Part shown: positions 1 through 7,343 of the stretch, in pieces
How the letters are laid out: each line of letters opens with the position of its first letter
Numbering within the stretch: the stretch's first letter is position 1
Assembly: GCA_964555675.1 (NCBI GenBank)
Contig: CAZKTU010000032.1
Coordinates: 1-41,982, forward strand
From: CAIWXH01 sp964555675
GTDB lineage: Bacteria > Chloroflexota > Chloroflexia > Chloroflexales > Chloroflexaceae
DNA: 41,982 nucleotides
Direction: 5' to 3'
Made by a program: the position numbers and the translations under genes
Notes under the pieces: generated by a model
Database searches by the model: none
The model's input: the letters and a program-made list of their open reading frames with translations, nothing else
What the model was told of the DNA's origin: nothing

Positions 1-2
1 GC

Positions 3-725
3 ACGCCGACGGATGAGCCGACGGCGACGCGCACGCCGACGCGGACCCCTACGGCCACGGCTAAGGCCACGAGTACGCCGACGGACGAGCCGACGGCGAC
101 GCGCACGCCAACGCGGACTCCGACAGACGAGCCGGCTGGTGCACCGCCGCCGAGCGTAACACGCACGCCGACGCGGACGCCGACAGAGGCGGCGACGAGC
201 ACGGCAAGGCCGAGTGCGACGCGGACGCCGACGGAGGAGCCTACAAGCACGCCGAGGCCGAGCGCGACGCGGACGCCGACGGAGGAGCCGACGAGCACGC
301 CGAGGCCGACGGACGCGCCTACGAGCACGCCGAGGCCGAGCGCGACCAATGCCCCCGAGCCCAGCTCGACGAGAGCGCCCGCTAACCCGTACCCGGCGCC
401 CTACCCGCCGCCCGCCGAGCCCGAGCCGACGAGCGCGGCGACGGCGACTCAGCCCCCGGCGGCGACGAGCGCGGCGACGGTGACTCAGCCCCCGGCGGCG
501 ACGAGCGCTGCGACGGCGACTCAGCCCCCGGCGGCGACCAGCGCGCCGAGCGCGACCGCGCCCTCTGATGAAGACGACGAACCGCGCGTCCCTACTCCGC
601 CGACCACGCAGCCCATCGCCAGGGCCCTACAGCAGCCCATGGGAACCATGGGCCCGAGCGGCGGCTCGCTGCTCGCCTACGTGCTTCTCGCCGCTATGCT
701 GCTCGCCCTACCCCGCCGGAAGTAG
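3..725 (+). CDS. Thr/Pro/Ala-rich surface protein, C-terminal part (5' end outside window)
   Basis: The reading frame is open from the left edge to a TAG at 725, so only the C-terminal 240 residues are visible. Most of it is low-complexity Thr/Pro/Ala/Arg/Ser built from TPT-x-x-P units such as TRTPTEEPTSTPRPSA, then three copies of a 12-residue unit (AATATQPPAATS), a short acidic patch (DEDDE) and a C-terminal hydrophobic helix ending in PRRK. This is the usual layout of an extended stalk followed by a membrane anchor with a positive cytoplasmic tail, so the missing N-terminus is probably secreted. The stalk itself predicts no enzymatic role. The frame was chosen because composition is coherent and the terminal helix is in it; the overlapping Arg-rich frame is an artefact. 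Confidence 0.75.
   Translation, partial: TPTDEPTATRTPTRTPTATAKATSTPTDEPTATRTPTRTPTDEPAGAPPPSVTRTPTRTPTEAATSTARPSATRTPTEEPTSTPRPSATRTPTEEPTSTPRPTDAPTSTPRPSATNAPEPSSTRAPANPYPAPYPPPAEPEPTSAATATQPPAATSAATVTQPPAATSAATATQPPAATSAPSATAPSDEDDEPRVPTPPTTQPIARALQQPMGTMGPSGGSLLAYVLLAAMLLALPRRK
219..348 (+). repeat. Degenerate tandem repeat encoding TRTPTEEPTSTPRPSA units
   Basis: A 48-bp unit encoding TRTPTEEPTSTPRPSA is repeated with variation inside the stalk region of the surface protein; shorter TPT units extend the pattern back to the window edge. Slippage between such units would change stalk length without breaking the frame. Confidence 0.6.
435..542 (+). repeat. Three tandem 36-bp repeats
   Basis: Units at 435-470, 471-506 and 507-542 are nearly identical, differing at only a few bases, and each encodes AAT(A/V)TQPPAATS. 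The near identity suggests recent expansion compared with the older TPT repeats upstream. The unit is a multiple of three, so copy number change keeps the frame. Confidence 0.9.
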
Positions 726-751
726 CTCCACAGGATCCCTGTGCCAGCCTA

Positions 752-1135
752 CTAGGCGGGAGCGAGCAGGCGCGCCCCGACGTCGAGCACGAGGGGCAGC
801 AGGATCACCATGACAATGGGGATCCAGATCGGGCTGAGCATGAGAAACATACTCAGCGGCAGCAGCATGAGGATGAGCGAGAAGACCATCCGGCCGGGGC
901 TGCCCCACCCCGAGGCCAGGGCCACCCCGACGATCGTCAGCACGCCGAGCACGCCGTCGCTGCAGTTGCTCAGCCCGGGCATTTGCGAGCAGGCGTACAT
1001 CGCCGAGGGCATGGCGATGTAGAAGGGCACGCCCTCGATCTCGAAGACCGTAGGGAGCAAGAGGCGGCGGAGGAGGAAGAGGATCGCGCCCGCGAGCAGC
1101 ACCGTGTAGGCGTTCATGGTCCGTCGGCTAAACAT
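752..1135 (-). CDS. Small multi-pass membrane protein, unknown function
   Basis: A 127-residue hydrophobic protein with about four predicted membrane segments (approximately residues 8-30, 58-78, 82-102 and 102-122). No motif was recognised. An alternative start is the internal Met7 (ATG at 1117), which removes MFSRRT; neither start has a strong ribosome binding site. It follows leuS on the same strand after a GC-rich hairpin (1150-1170), so it could be read through from leuS or have its own promoter. A pair of cysteines in the central loop (ACSQMPGLSNC) could form a disulfide. Function not assigned. Confidence 0.6.
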   Translation of the reverse strand: MFSRRTMNAYTVLLAGAILFLLRRLLLPTVFEIEGVPFYIAMPSAMYACSQMPGLSNCSDGVLGVLTIVGVALASGWGSPGRMVFSLILMLLPLSMFLMLSPIWIPIVMVILLPLVLDVGARLLAPA

Positions 1136-1149
1136 ACCGTATGGGGAGA

Positions 1150-1170
1150 GGGGGCGGCGCTGCCGCCCCC
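1150..1170 (-). terminator. GC-rich hairpin after leuS
   Basis: A perfect 9-bp stem (GGGGGCGGC / GCCGCCCCC) with a 3-nt loop lies just past the leuS stop codon. No T-tract follows on the minus strand, so it is at best a weak or factor-assisted terminator, or an mRNA end-protecting structure. Confidence 0.45.
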
Positions 1171-1179
1171 CGCTAGGCT

Positions 1180-4100
1180 CTATCCGACGACCACATTGAC
1201 CAGTTTGCCGGGCACGACGATCACCTTGCGGATGCTCTTCTCGCCGACGTGCCCCTTGACCCGGTCGCTGGCCATCGCCAGCTCGCGCAGTTGCTCTTCG
1301 CCGGCGCCGGCGGGCACCGTCAGCTTATCGCGCACCTTGCCGTTCACCTGCAGGACGATCTCGACCTCGTCTTCGGCGGCCAGGGCCGGGTCGGCCACAG
1401 GCCAGGCCTGCTGGTGGACGCTGTAGCCGCGTCCGGTGCGGGACCACAGCTCCTCGGCGATATGCGGGGCGACCGGGGCGATCAGCAGCATCAGGGTTTC
1501 GATCGCGCTCTTCCAGGCCGGCGTGCCGGCCAGCCCGGCGTCGCGGGCCTTATACAGCGCGTTGGTGAACTCCATCAGGGCCGCGACCATGGTGTTGAAT
1601 TTGAACTCGGTGATATCGTTCGACACACGCATGATCGTCTGGTGGGTGACGCGCTGCAGCTGGCGCTCGTTATACTCGCCGGCCTGGCCCCGGTCGTCCT
1701 CGGGGGCCAGCACGATACGCCAGATGCGGTCCAGCCAGCGCCTGATCCCGGGCACGCCGTCGGTGTTCCAGGGCACCGAGGCCTCGAAGTCTGAGATGAA
1801 GCACTCGTAGCCGCGCAGCGCGTCGGCCCCATGCTTGGCGACCACCTCGTCGGGGGTGATCACATTGTTCTTCGACTTCGACATCTTCTCGACGACGATC
1901 TGGCCGTCGACCTCGCGCGGCGGCGCCAGGATCAGGCCCTGGTTGCGCAGGGCCTGGAAGGGCTCGATGAAGGGGACCAGCCCATAATCGTGCAGGAACT
2001 TGGTCCAGAAGCGGGCGTACAGCAGGTGCATGACCGCGTGCTCGGCGCCGCCGACATACATATCGACGGGCAGCCAGTAGGCCAGTTCCTCTTTCGCCGC
2101 CAGCTGGTCGGGGTTCTTCGGGTCGACGAAGCGCAGGAAGTACCACGACGAGCAGGCGAAGGTGCCCATGGTGTCGGTCTCGCGCCGGCCCTTGCGCCCA
2201 TCGGGCAGGGCGACGCTGACCCACTCGTCGATCTGGGCCAGGGGCGACTCGCCGGTGGCGGTGGGCTCGTAGCTCTCGACGCCGGGCAGAGTCAGGGGCA
2301 GCTGATCGTCGCCGGCCATCAACTCCTGGCCGTCCTCGGCGTGGATGATCGGGATGGGCGTGCCCCAGTAGCGCTGGCGGCTGATCAGCCAGTCGCGCAT
2401 CTTGTAGTTCAGGCGGCCCTTACCCTGGCCCCGCTCCTCCAGGTAGGCGATGGTGCGCTCGATCGCCGCCTCGGCGGGCAGCCCATTGATCGGGCCCGAG
2501 TTGATCGGCGTGCCCGTATCATCGTGGTAGACCAGCTCGCGGTAGGCCGGCACCGTCAGCAGGTAGGTCATGTAGCTGGGGATGGCGTCGACCTGCAGGG
2601 CGGTGCGGATGCGGTCGGTGATGCGGGCGTCGGCCTCGGCCGAGTCGAAGACGATCGTCTCGTCGGGGAAGATTGCCAGCCAGCCCGAACCGGCCACCTC
2701 GGTCCAGCCCTCGCTCAGGTGCGGGCGCACCAGCTCGGCGTAGGCCCGGGCCTGGGCGCCGGTCAGCTCGACGGTCAGCTGGCCGTCCTCGTCGGCGAAG
2801 GCGAAGCCGGCGGCGCGCAGAGCGGCGGGCAGCTCGGCGGCATAGGTGCCGGCCTGCAGCACCGAGCGGGCCGCGTCGTCGGGCCTCTGGATGACCGGGA
2901 TGATCGGCAGGCCGAACTTGATCGCGAAGGCGAAGTCGCGCTCGTCGTGGGCCGGCACGGCCATGATCGCCCCGGTGCCGTAGCCCATCAGCACATAGTC
3001 GCCGATCCAGATCGGGACCCTGGCCCCGTTGACCGGGTTGACGGCATAGCTACCGGTGAAGACGCCGGTCTTCTCCTTGTCCTCGACCGGGGTGACCACG
3101 GCCGACTTCTCTTTGGCCAGGGCAGTGTAGGCGGCCACGGCCTCGCGCTGAGCGGCGGTGGTCAGCTTCGGCACCAGGGGATGCTCGGGCGACAGCACCA
3201 TAAAGGTTGCGCCCCACAGCGTATCGGGCCGGGTGGTGAAGACGATGATCTCGTCGCCCTGATCGCCGGGCTGTGTGGCGACGGTCTTGAAGATCACCTC
3301 GGCGCCGCGCGATTTGCCGATCCAGTTGCGCTGCATGGTCACGATGCGCGCGGGCCAGTCGACCGTATCCAAGTCGCGGTCCAGCCGGTCGGCGTAGGCC
3401 GTGATGCGGAAGAACCACTGCTTCAGCACCTTGCGCTCGACCAGGGCGCCCGAGCGCCAGGCCCGTCCGTCGGGGCCGACCTCTTCGTTGGCGATCACCG
3501 TCTTGTCGACCGGGTCCCAGTTGACCGTGGCCTCGCCGCGGTAGGCCAGGCGAAAGCGCTTCAGCAGGTCCTGGCGCTGCAGCGGGGTGTAGCCGCGCCA
3601 CTCCTCGGCCGAGATCTGGCGCTCCGACAGGGGCAGGCCGATCCGGGCGGTGCCGCTCTCGGCCAGCTCGGCCTCCAGCTCGCTGATCGGGCGGGCCTTG
3701 TCGGCGCGCGGGTCGTACCAGTGATCGTACAGGCGCAGGAAGATCCACTGGGTCCAGTGGTAGTAGTCGGGCTCGGACGAAGTGATCTCGCGGCTCCAGT
3801 CGTAGCTGGCGCCGATCAGATTCATCTGGCGCTTGTAGTTGGCCGCGTAGCGCCGCGTCAGCACCGACGGGTTGGTCTTCGTCTTGATCGCCTGGTTCTC
3901 GGTCGGCAGGCCGAACGCGTCCCAGCCCATGGGGTGCAGCACGTTGAAGCCGCGCATGCGGTACGAGCGGGCGATCACGTCGGTCGGCACGTAGTTGCGG
4001 CAGTGGCCTACGCTCAGGCCCTCGCCCGACGGGTAGGGGTAGAAGTCCAAGACGTAGTACTTCGGGCGGTTGTCGGCCGGCCCGGTCTTGTACAGGTCGT

Positions 4101-4188
4101 CGGCGGCCCAGCGATTCTGCCACTTCCCTTCGATGGCCGCTGGATCATAGCGCTCGATGGACGTCCTCTCGGGGCGGTTGTCACTCAT
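1180..4188 (-). CDS. leuS: Leucyl-tRNA synthetase
   Basis: Charges tRNA-Leu with leucine. The class I signature appears as SVGH (residues 59-62, in place of HMGH), KMSKS is at about 768-772, and the CP1 editing domain carries the T-rich TTRPDTLWGAT (about 318-328) and the VPAHDERDF segment. Start chosen at ATG 4188 because GAGGAG lies 8-9 nt upstream; an in-frame ATG at 4221 has no such site. At 1002 residues it is longer than the usual 800-880. Extra sequence includes a stretch of roughly 110 residues after the editing domain (about 435-550) and a small insert near 165-200. The cysteine-type zinc module common in LeuRS is not visible. It overlaps a 41-codon upstream ORF by ATGA. Confidence 0.97.
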   Translation of the reverse strand: MSDNRPERTSIERYDPAAIEGKWQNRWAADDLYKTGPADNRPKYYVLDFYPYPSGEGLSVGHCRNYVPTDVIARSYRMRGFNVLHPMGWDAFGLPTENQAIKTKTNPSVLTRRYAANYKRQMNLIGASYDWSREITSSEPDYYHWTQWIFLRLYDHWYDPRADKARPISELEAELAESGTARIGLPLSERQISAEEWRGYTPLQRQDLLKRFRLAYRGEATVNWDPVDKTVIANEEVGPDGRAWRSGALVERKVLKQWFFRITAYADRLDRDLDTVDWPARIVTMQRNWIGKSRGAEVIFKTVATQPGDQGDEIIVFTTRPDTLWGATFMVLSPEHPLVPKLTTAAQREAVAAYTALAKEKSAVVTPVEDKEKTGVFTGSYAVNPVNGARVPIWIGDYVLMGYGTGAIMAVPAHDERDFAFAIKFGLPIIPVIQRPDDAARSVLQAGTYAAELPAALRAAGFAFADEDGQLTVELTGAQARAYAELVRPHLSEGWTEVAGSGWLAIFPDETIVFDSAEADARITDRIRTALQVDAIPSYMTYLLTVPAYRELVYHDDTGTPINSGPINGLPAEAAIERTIAYLEERGQGKGRLNYKMRDWLISRQRYWGTPIPIIHAEDGQELMAGDDQLPLTLPGVESYEPTATGESPLAQIDEWVSVALPDGRKGRRETDTMGTFACSSWYFLRFVDPKNPDQLAAKEELAYWLPVDMYVGGAEHAVMHLLYARFWTKFLHDYGLVPFIEPFQALRNQGLILAPPREVDGQIVVEKMSKSKNNVITPDEVVAKHGADALRGYECFISDFEASVPWNTDGVPGIRRWLDRIWRIVLAPEDDRGQAGEYNERQLQRVTHQTIMRVSNDITEFKFNTMVAALMEFTNALYKARDAGLAGTPAWKSAIETLMLLIAPVAPHIAEELWSRTGRGYSVHQQAWPVADPALAAEDEVEIVLQVNGKVRDKLTVPAGAGEEQLRELAMASDRVKGHVGEKSIRKVIVVPGKLVNVVVG

Positions 4189-4310
4189 AGCGGTTCGCTC
4201 CTCAGTGGGTGAGCACGGCAAGGTACGGCTGCGCGAGGCGTCGGCTTCAGGCCACTAAGGTCACTAAGGTCTGGTTCCGACACGGTGCTCACCCCCCTTC
4301 GAAGCGTCAT
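4185..4310 (-). CDS. Putative 41-codon leader ORF upstream of and overlapping leuS
   Basis: ATG at 4310 opens a 41-codon frame whose TGA (4187-4185) overlaps the leuS ATG (4188-4186) as ATGA, the arrangement used for translational coupling. It contains six Leu codons, three of them close together in PDLSDLSGL. The start lacks a clear Shine-Dalgarno, and an ORF of this size can occur by chance in GC-rich DNA. If translated, it could couple or gate leuS synthesis, possibly in response to leucyl-tRNA. This is inference from position and composition only. Confidence 0.35.
   Translation of the reverse strand: MTLRRGVSTVSEPDLSDLSGLKPTPRAAVPCRAHPLRSEPL
4207..4294 (-). promoter_or_regulatory. leuS leader inverted repeat
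   Basis: A perfect 10-bp inverted repeat (GGGTGAGCAC at 4294-4285 on the minus strand; GTGCTCACCC at 4216-4207) brackets about 68 nt of leader. The proximal arm ends a few bases ahead of the GAGGAG ribosome binding site, so closing the stem could affect leuS initiation. The loop contains a tandem repeat of ACTAAGGTC. The T-box core sequence was not found, so the class of element is unknown. Confidence 0.45.
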
Positions 4311-4364
4311 ATGGAGTTTGCGCGCGACATCATATGCCACACGCTAGCGCGGGTTCTTCCGCAT

Positions 4365-4370
4365 ATTATA
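4365..4370 (-). promoter_or_regulatory. Candidate leuS promoter -10
   Basis: A perfect TATAAT reads on the minus strand, placing transcription start near 4358 and giving a leader of about 170 nt before leuS. No good -35 hexamer is visible 16-18 bp upstream. Confidence 0.5.
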
Positions 4371-4412
4371 GCATAGTAGCGCCTTGGGGCGCTCAGGCCC
4401 GAGGCTGAGGCC

Positions 4413-6359
4413 CTACCGGCGCACGGCCGGCAATACGCTGCTGTAGAGCTGGGCGACGACGAGGATCGAGGCGGCCTGCAGCTCTTCGCCGGGCCCGCGC
4501 ACGCTTATGGCGAGGGCGCCGGGCGCGGCGACATCGGCCGCCAGCAGCGTGAAGTCGAGGCTCGTCGCGCTCACGTATGTGGTGGGCCGGTCCTCGCCGT
4601 TCACCTGCACGACGCTGGTCGCACTGAAGCCGGCCCCGCTCAGGCTGCGCCCGCGCTCGACGGCGCCCTGCTCGATCAGCCTGCCCGCGACGCTCAGGGC
4701 GACCACCAGCTCGAACGCGCCCAGGTCGCATAGTCCGGCCTGGGGTCGCGTGATGCCGCGCTGGTCGCTGGCCGGGCAGCCCTGGCCGCTCGGGTCGCCC
4801 CCGTTGAAGGCCGGGCTGTTCGCCCCGATCGCCATGGTCCGCGTCGGGCCGCCGTTATTGGCCAGGGGCGCCAGCCGCGGGTCGCGGAACTGGGGGTCGC
4901 TCCGCTGCTCGGGCGCGCTCTTCCCGGCGAAACAGGTGACGTCGTTGAAGAAGTTGGCGCCGGTCAGGCGCGGCGGATACTGCAGGCTGCGCCCGTCGTG
5001 GCTCAGCTCGGACGAGCAGTGCTGCTGGATGTTCCAGTCGTTCGGCCCATTATCGGCCGTATTGTTGACGAAGAGGCTGGTGCGCACCCGCCCGCCCGGC
5101 TCGCCGCCGATCTTGCTGTTGCTGATCGCGCCGCCCACCCAGCCCGCGAAGTTGTTGGCGAAGGTCGAGCCCGTGATCTCGAAGGGGTCGCTGTTGTTGA
5201 CCACATAGAGCGCCCCGCCGTTGGCGTTGAAGCTGCTGCCGAAGGCCTTGTTGCCCTCGAAGGTGCTGCTGCTGATGCTGAGGCGGGCCCGCTGGGGGAA
5301 GGCCAGGGCCCCGCCCGAGCCGTCTTCGGTGGTGTTGCCGTCGGCCCCGACGGTGCGGCGCACGCTGTTGCCGGTGAAGAGGCTCCCGGCGATGGTGATG
5401 CTCGGGTTGCCCGTGGCGCCGCCGCTGCTCGTGCCGCCGCCGCCGATCGCGCCGCCCTGGGCCCGCACCCCGCCCACCACGGCGTTGTCGCTAAAGCTGC
5501 TCTCGCTGATCAGCGCGCCGCTGCTATTCTCGTAGAGGTTGAGATAGATGGCGCCACCGCTGTTGTAGGTGCGGTTATTGGTGAAGCTGCTGCGCTCGAC
5601 GCGCAAGAGGCCGCCCTCGCCCCCCAGGCCGTCGATGTAGATCGCGCCGCCCAGGCTGTCGCGGGCCGTCGCGCCGATCGCCGAATTATTGCTGAAGCTG
5701 CTGTCCTCGATCGTCAGACCGCTCTGCAGAATGTGGATCGCCCCGCCCGAGCCGTTGGTCGCGTCGTTGTCGAGGAACTGGCTATTGCGCACCGAGACGG
5801 CGCCCCCTTGCGAGTAGATCGCCCCGCCGCCGTAGTCGTAGGCGTTGCCGCCGCTGGGCACCCCGGTGACGGTGCTGTCGTTGTCCCTGAAGATCACACG
5901 CTCGATGATCAGAGCCGGCTTGAACTGAGGCTGGGCCGCCTGGAAGACGCTGCGCACCGCGCCGCCATTGGCCTCGCCGGTCGCCCCGCTGCCGCTCGCC
6001 CGGCCCCCGGTAAGGGTCAGATTCTTCAGGGTCAGGGTGCTGCTGCCGATGTTGCCGAAGCTGCGGTGGTTGAAGATGCGCGTCCCCTGCCCCTGCAGGG
6101 TGATCAGCCCGCCGCCGTCGACCACCGTCTCAGGCGCCGTGACCTCGAAGGCCTGGGTGACGACGATCGTGTGGGGCGCTGCGCCGCAGCTGAAACTGAT
6201 GCTGCCGCCGCCCGCCAGGGCCGCCCTGAGTGCTTCGGCGGTGCAACTGGCGGTTGTTCCGTTGCCTACGACCTCGGTTGCCGCAATGACGGGCTGGTTC
6301 AGGGTAACTACGAGCGGGAGCATGAGGAGGAAGCTGAGACCGCGAGCTCGGTGACCCAT
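4413..6359 (-). CDS. Secreted right-handed beta-helix (choice-of-anchor/PMP-like) protein
   Basis: A secreted repeat protein of 648 residues. Start taken at ATG 6359 because it gives a classical signal peptide (MGHRARG, hydrophobic core, cleavage near VIA-AT); upstream in-frame Met codons would bury it. The body consists of repeated GGAI/GGAL plus F-x-x-N units (SSFSNNSAIG, SLFTGNSVRR, STFANNFAG), typical of parallel beta-helix and Chlamydia-type polymorphic proteins. Next comes a DPQFRDP..LAPLANNGGPTRTMAI segment characteristic of choice-of-anchor Q proteins, then a C-terminal IPT/TIG-like beta-sandwich (last ~90 residues). The C-terminus ends LPAVRR. Likely exposed at the surface and binding a polymer or matrix; the ligand is unknown. 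Confidence 0.85.
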   Translation of the reverse strand: MGHRARGLSFLLMLPLVVTLNQPVIAATEVVGNGTTASCTAEALRAALAGGGSISFSCGAAPHTIVVTQAFEVTAPETVVDGGGLITLQGQGTRIFNHRSFGNIGSSTLTLKNLTLTGGRASGSGATGEANGGAVRSVFQAAQPQFKPALIIERVIFRDNDSTVTGVPSGGNAYDYGGGAIYSQGGAVSVRNSQFLDNDATNGSGGAIHILQSGLTIEDSSFSNNSAIGATARDSLGGAIYIDGLGGEGGLLRVERSSFTNNRTYNSGGAIYLNLYENSSGALISESSFSDNAVVGGVRAQGGAIGGGGTSSGGATGNPSITIAGSLFTGNSVRRTVGADGNTTEDGSGGALAFPQRARLSISSSTFEGNKAFGSSFNANGGALYVVNNSDPFEITGSTFANNFAGWVGGAISNSKIGGEPGGRVRTSLFVNNTADNGPNDWNIQQHCSSELSHDGRSLQYPPRLTGANFFNDVTCFAGKSAPEQRSDPQFRDPRLAPLANNGGPTRTMAIGANSPAFNGGDPSGQGCPASDQRGITRPQAGLCDLGAFELVVALSVAGRLIEQGAVERGRSLSGAGFSATSVVQVNGEDRPTTYVSATSLDFTLLAADVAAPGALAISVRGPGEELQAASILVVAQLYSSVLPAVRR

Positions 6360-6438
6360 AGGACGCCCCTGGTGTTTTAACCAATATTTAACTATGCCCA
6401 GCATACAGCTGCGCAGGGCAATAGGACAACAGTACCAA

Positions 6439-6460
6439 TGTCCCTTCGGTGAATGGGACA
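6439..6460 (-). promoter_or_regulatory. Inverted repeat in upstream region of the beta-helix gene
   Basis: TGTCCC and GGGACA (6439-6444 and 6455-6460) form a 6-bp dyad with 10-bp spacing, about 80 bp ahead of the start codon, in DNA visibly richer in A/T than its surroundings. A weak TTGTCC-18-TATGCT promoter lies just downstream on the minus strand. It could be an operator, but there is no direct evidence. Confidence 0.3.
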
Positions 6461-6515
6461 CTATGTCAATTTGTTCATCCACGGCTGAGGGGCGCGGGGA
6501 GGAGCTGATCTGACA

Positions 6516-6588
6516 GCTTCAGGAGGGGCGCGGGGAGGCCTGGCCTCCCCGCAAAAGATTACCCAGCCCGTCAGAGTAGCTCTGACGG
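6516..6588. repeat. Intergenic repeat, copy 1 (related to 23036-23101)
   Basis: Begins GCTTCAGGAGGGG and ends with a hairpin (CCGTCAGA, 5-nt loop, TCTGACGG; 6568-6588). In between is an 11-bp palindrome (GCGGGGAGGCC / GGCCTCCCCGC, 6530-6552). The same order of GCTTCAGGAGGGG and CCGTCAG...GACGG is seen past the tdk stop at 23036-23101. Both copies sit immediately after a minus-strand stop codon, which suggests a dispersed element used as a 3' end structure. Confidence 0.5.
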
Positions 6589-6592
6589 AGCA

Positions 6593-7327
6593 CTACATGC
6601 GCTGTGCCACTACGATCATCCGCGGCGACTCGGCGCTCAGGGCGTGCAGGTTGACGCTGCCGTACCAGGCCGTCGGCACCAGCCCCGCCGCCCGCAGCAT
6701 CGTGTCGAGCTCGGTGGCCGTGTAGATGCGGATGCGGTGGTAGCGCTCCTCCTCTTCGCCGTCCGGGGTGCGCCAGCGGTCGACCGAGGTGAGCAGGCCG
6801 CGCACAGGGTCGAAGTGGCGGCGCACCCAGACCACCGTGCCGTCCTCGAGCTCGTACCAGTCCGTGGGCTGGAAGCCGTTCACCACCCGATCGCGGTGGG
6901 CGAGCTCCATCACCAGGGTGCCGCCGGCCTTGAGCGCGCGGGCGATCCCCGCTAGCACGGCCATGTTCTCGGCCTCGTCGCCGAAGTAGCCGAAGGCCGT
7001 GTAGATGTTGATCGCCGCGTCGAAGCAGTTGACATAGGGCAGGGCGCGCATATCGCCGGCCACGAAGCTCAGCTCGACGCCCTCGACGGCCGCCGCGGCC
7101 CGGGCGTGGGCGAGCAGCGGCTCTGAGGCGTCGAGGCCGACCACGCTGAAGCCGCCCCGGGCCAGGGCGATGCTGTGGCGACCCTGCCCACAGGCCACGT
7201 CGAGCAGGTCGGCCGGCGGCTCGGGCAGCAGGTCGCGCAGCATCAGCACCTCGGCCACCGTCTGCTCGCCGTCGAGGGCGTAGCGTCGCAGGTAGCTCGC
7301 GTCGAAGTAGTCTCGCCACCAGTCCAT
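6593..7327 (-). CDS. Class I SAM-dependent methyltransferase
   Basis: A complete 244-residue Rossmann-type methyltransferase. Motif I is LLDVACGQGRHS (about residues 41-52), the acidic residue that binds the SAM ribose lies in VVGLDAS (about 62-68), and motif II/post-I is FVAGDMRALP. The remainder (IYTAFGYFGD, LKAGGTLVMELAHRD) matches the methyltransferase-25/11 families. The C-terminal half, with WYELEDGTVVWVRRHFD and TATELDTMLRAAGL, is typical of small-molecule methyltransferases. The substrate cannot be read from the sequence. It follows the membrane protein at 7344 by 16 bp and is probably co-transcribed. Confidence 0.9.
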   Translation of the reverse strand: MDWWRDYFDASYLRRYALDGEQTVAEVLMLRDLLPEPPADLLDVACGQGRHSIALARGGFSVVGLDASEPLLAHARAAAAVEGVELSFVAGDMRALPYVNCFDAAINIYTAFGYFGDEAENMAVLAGIARALKAGGTLVMELAHRDRVVNGFQPTDWYELEDGTVVWVRRHFDPVRGLLTSVDRWRTPDGEEEERYHRIRIYTATELDTMLRAAGLVPTAWYGSVNLHALSAESPRMIVVAQRM

Positions 7328-7343
7328 CGCACACCCCTTTATG

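Noticed and set aside
214..483. Arginine-rich frame overlapping the surface protein
   Set aside because: It is an out-of-frame reading of the Thr/Pro repeat; the Thr/Pro frame is open throughout and ends in a plausible membrane anchor.
3..542. CRISPR array
   Set aside because: Repeats are tandem without unique spacers and are in frame within a coding sequence.
1831..4212. A 793-codon open frame antisense to leuS
   Set aside because: It mirrors the leuS codon pattern in GC-rich DNA, has no family motif, and leuS on the opposite strand is certain.
4189..4360. T-box riboswitch in the leuS leader
   Set aside because: GGGGTGAGCACCGTG is only loosely like the T-box core; the conserved GGGTGGNACCGCG and Stem I motifs are absent.
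4998..6380. A long open frame antisense to the beta-helix gene
   Set aside because: Its Ala/Val/Asp/Arg-rich sequence has no motif, and the secreted protein on the other strand has a signal peptide and repeats.
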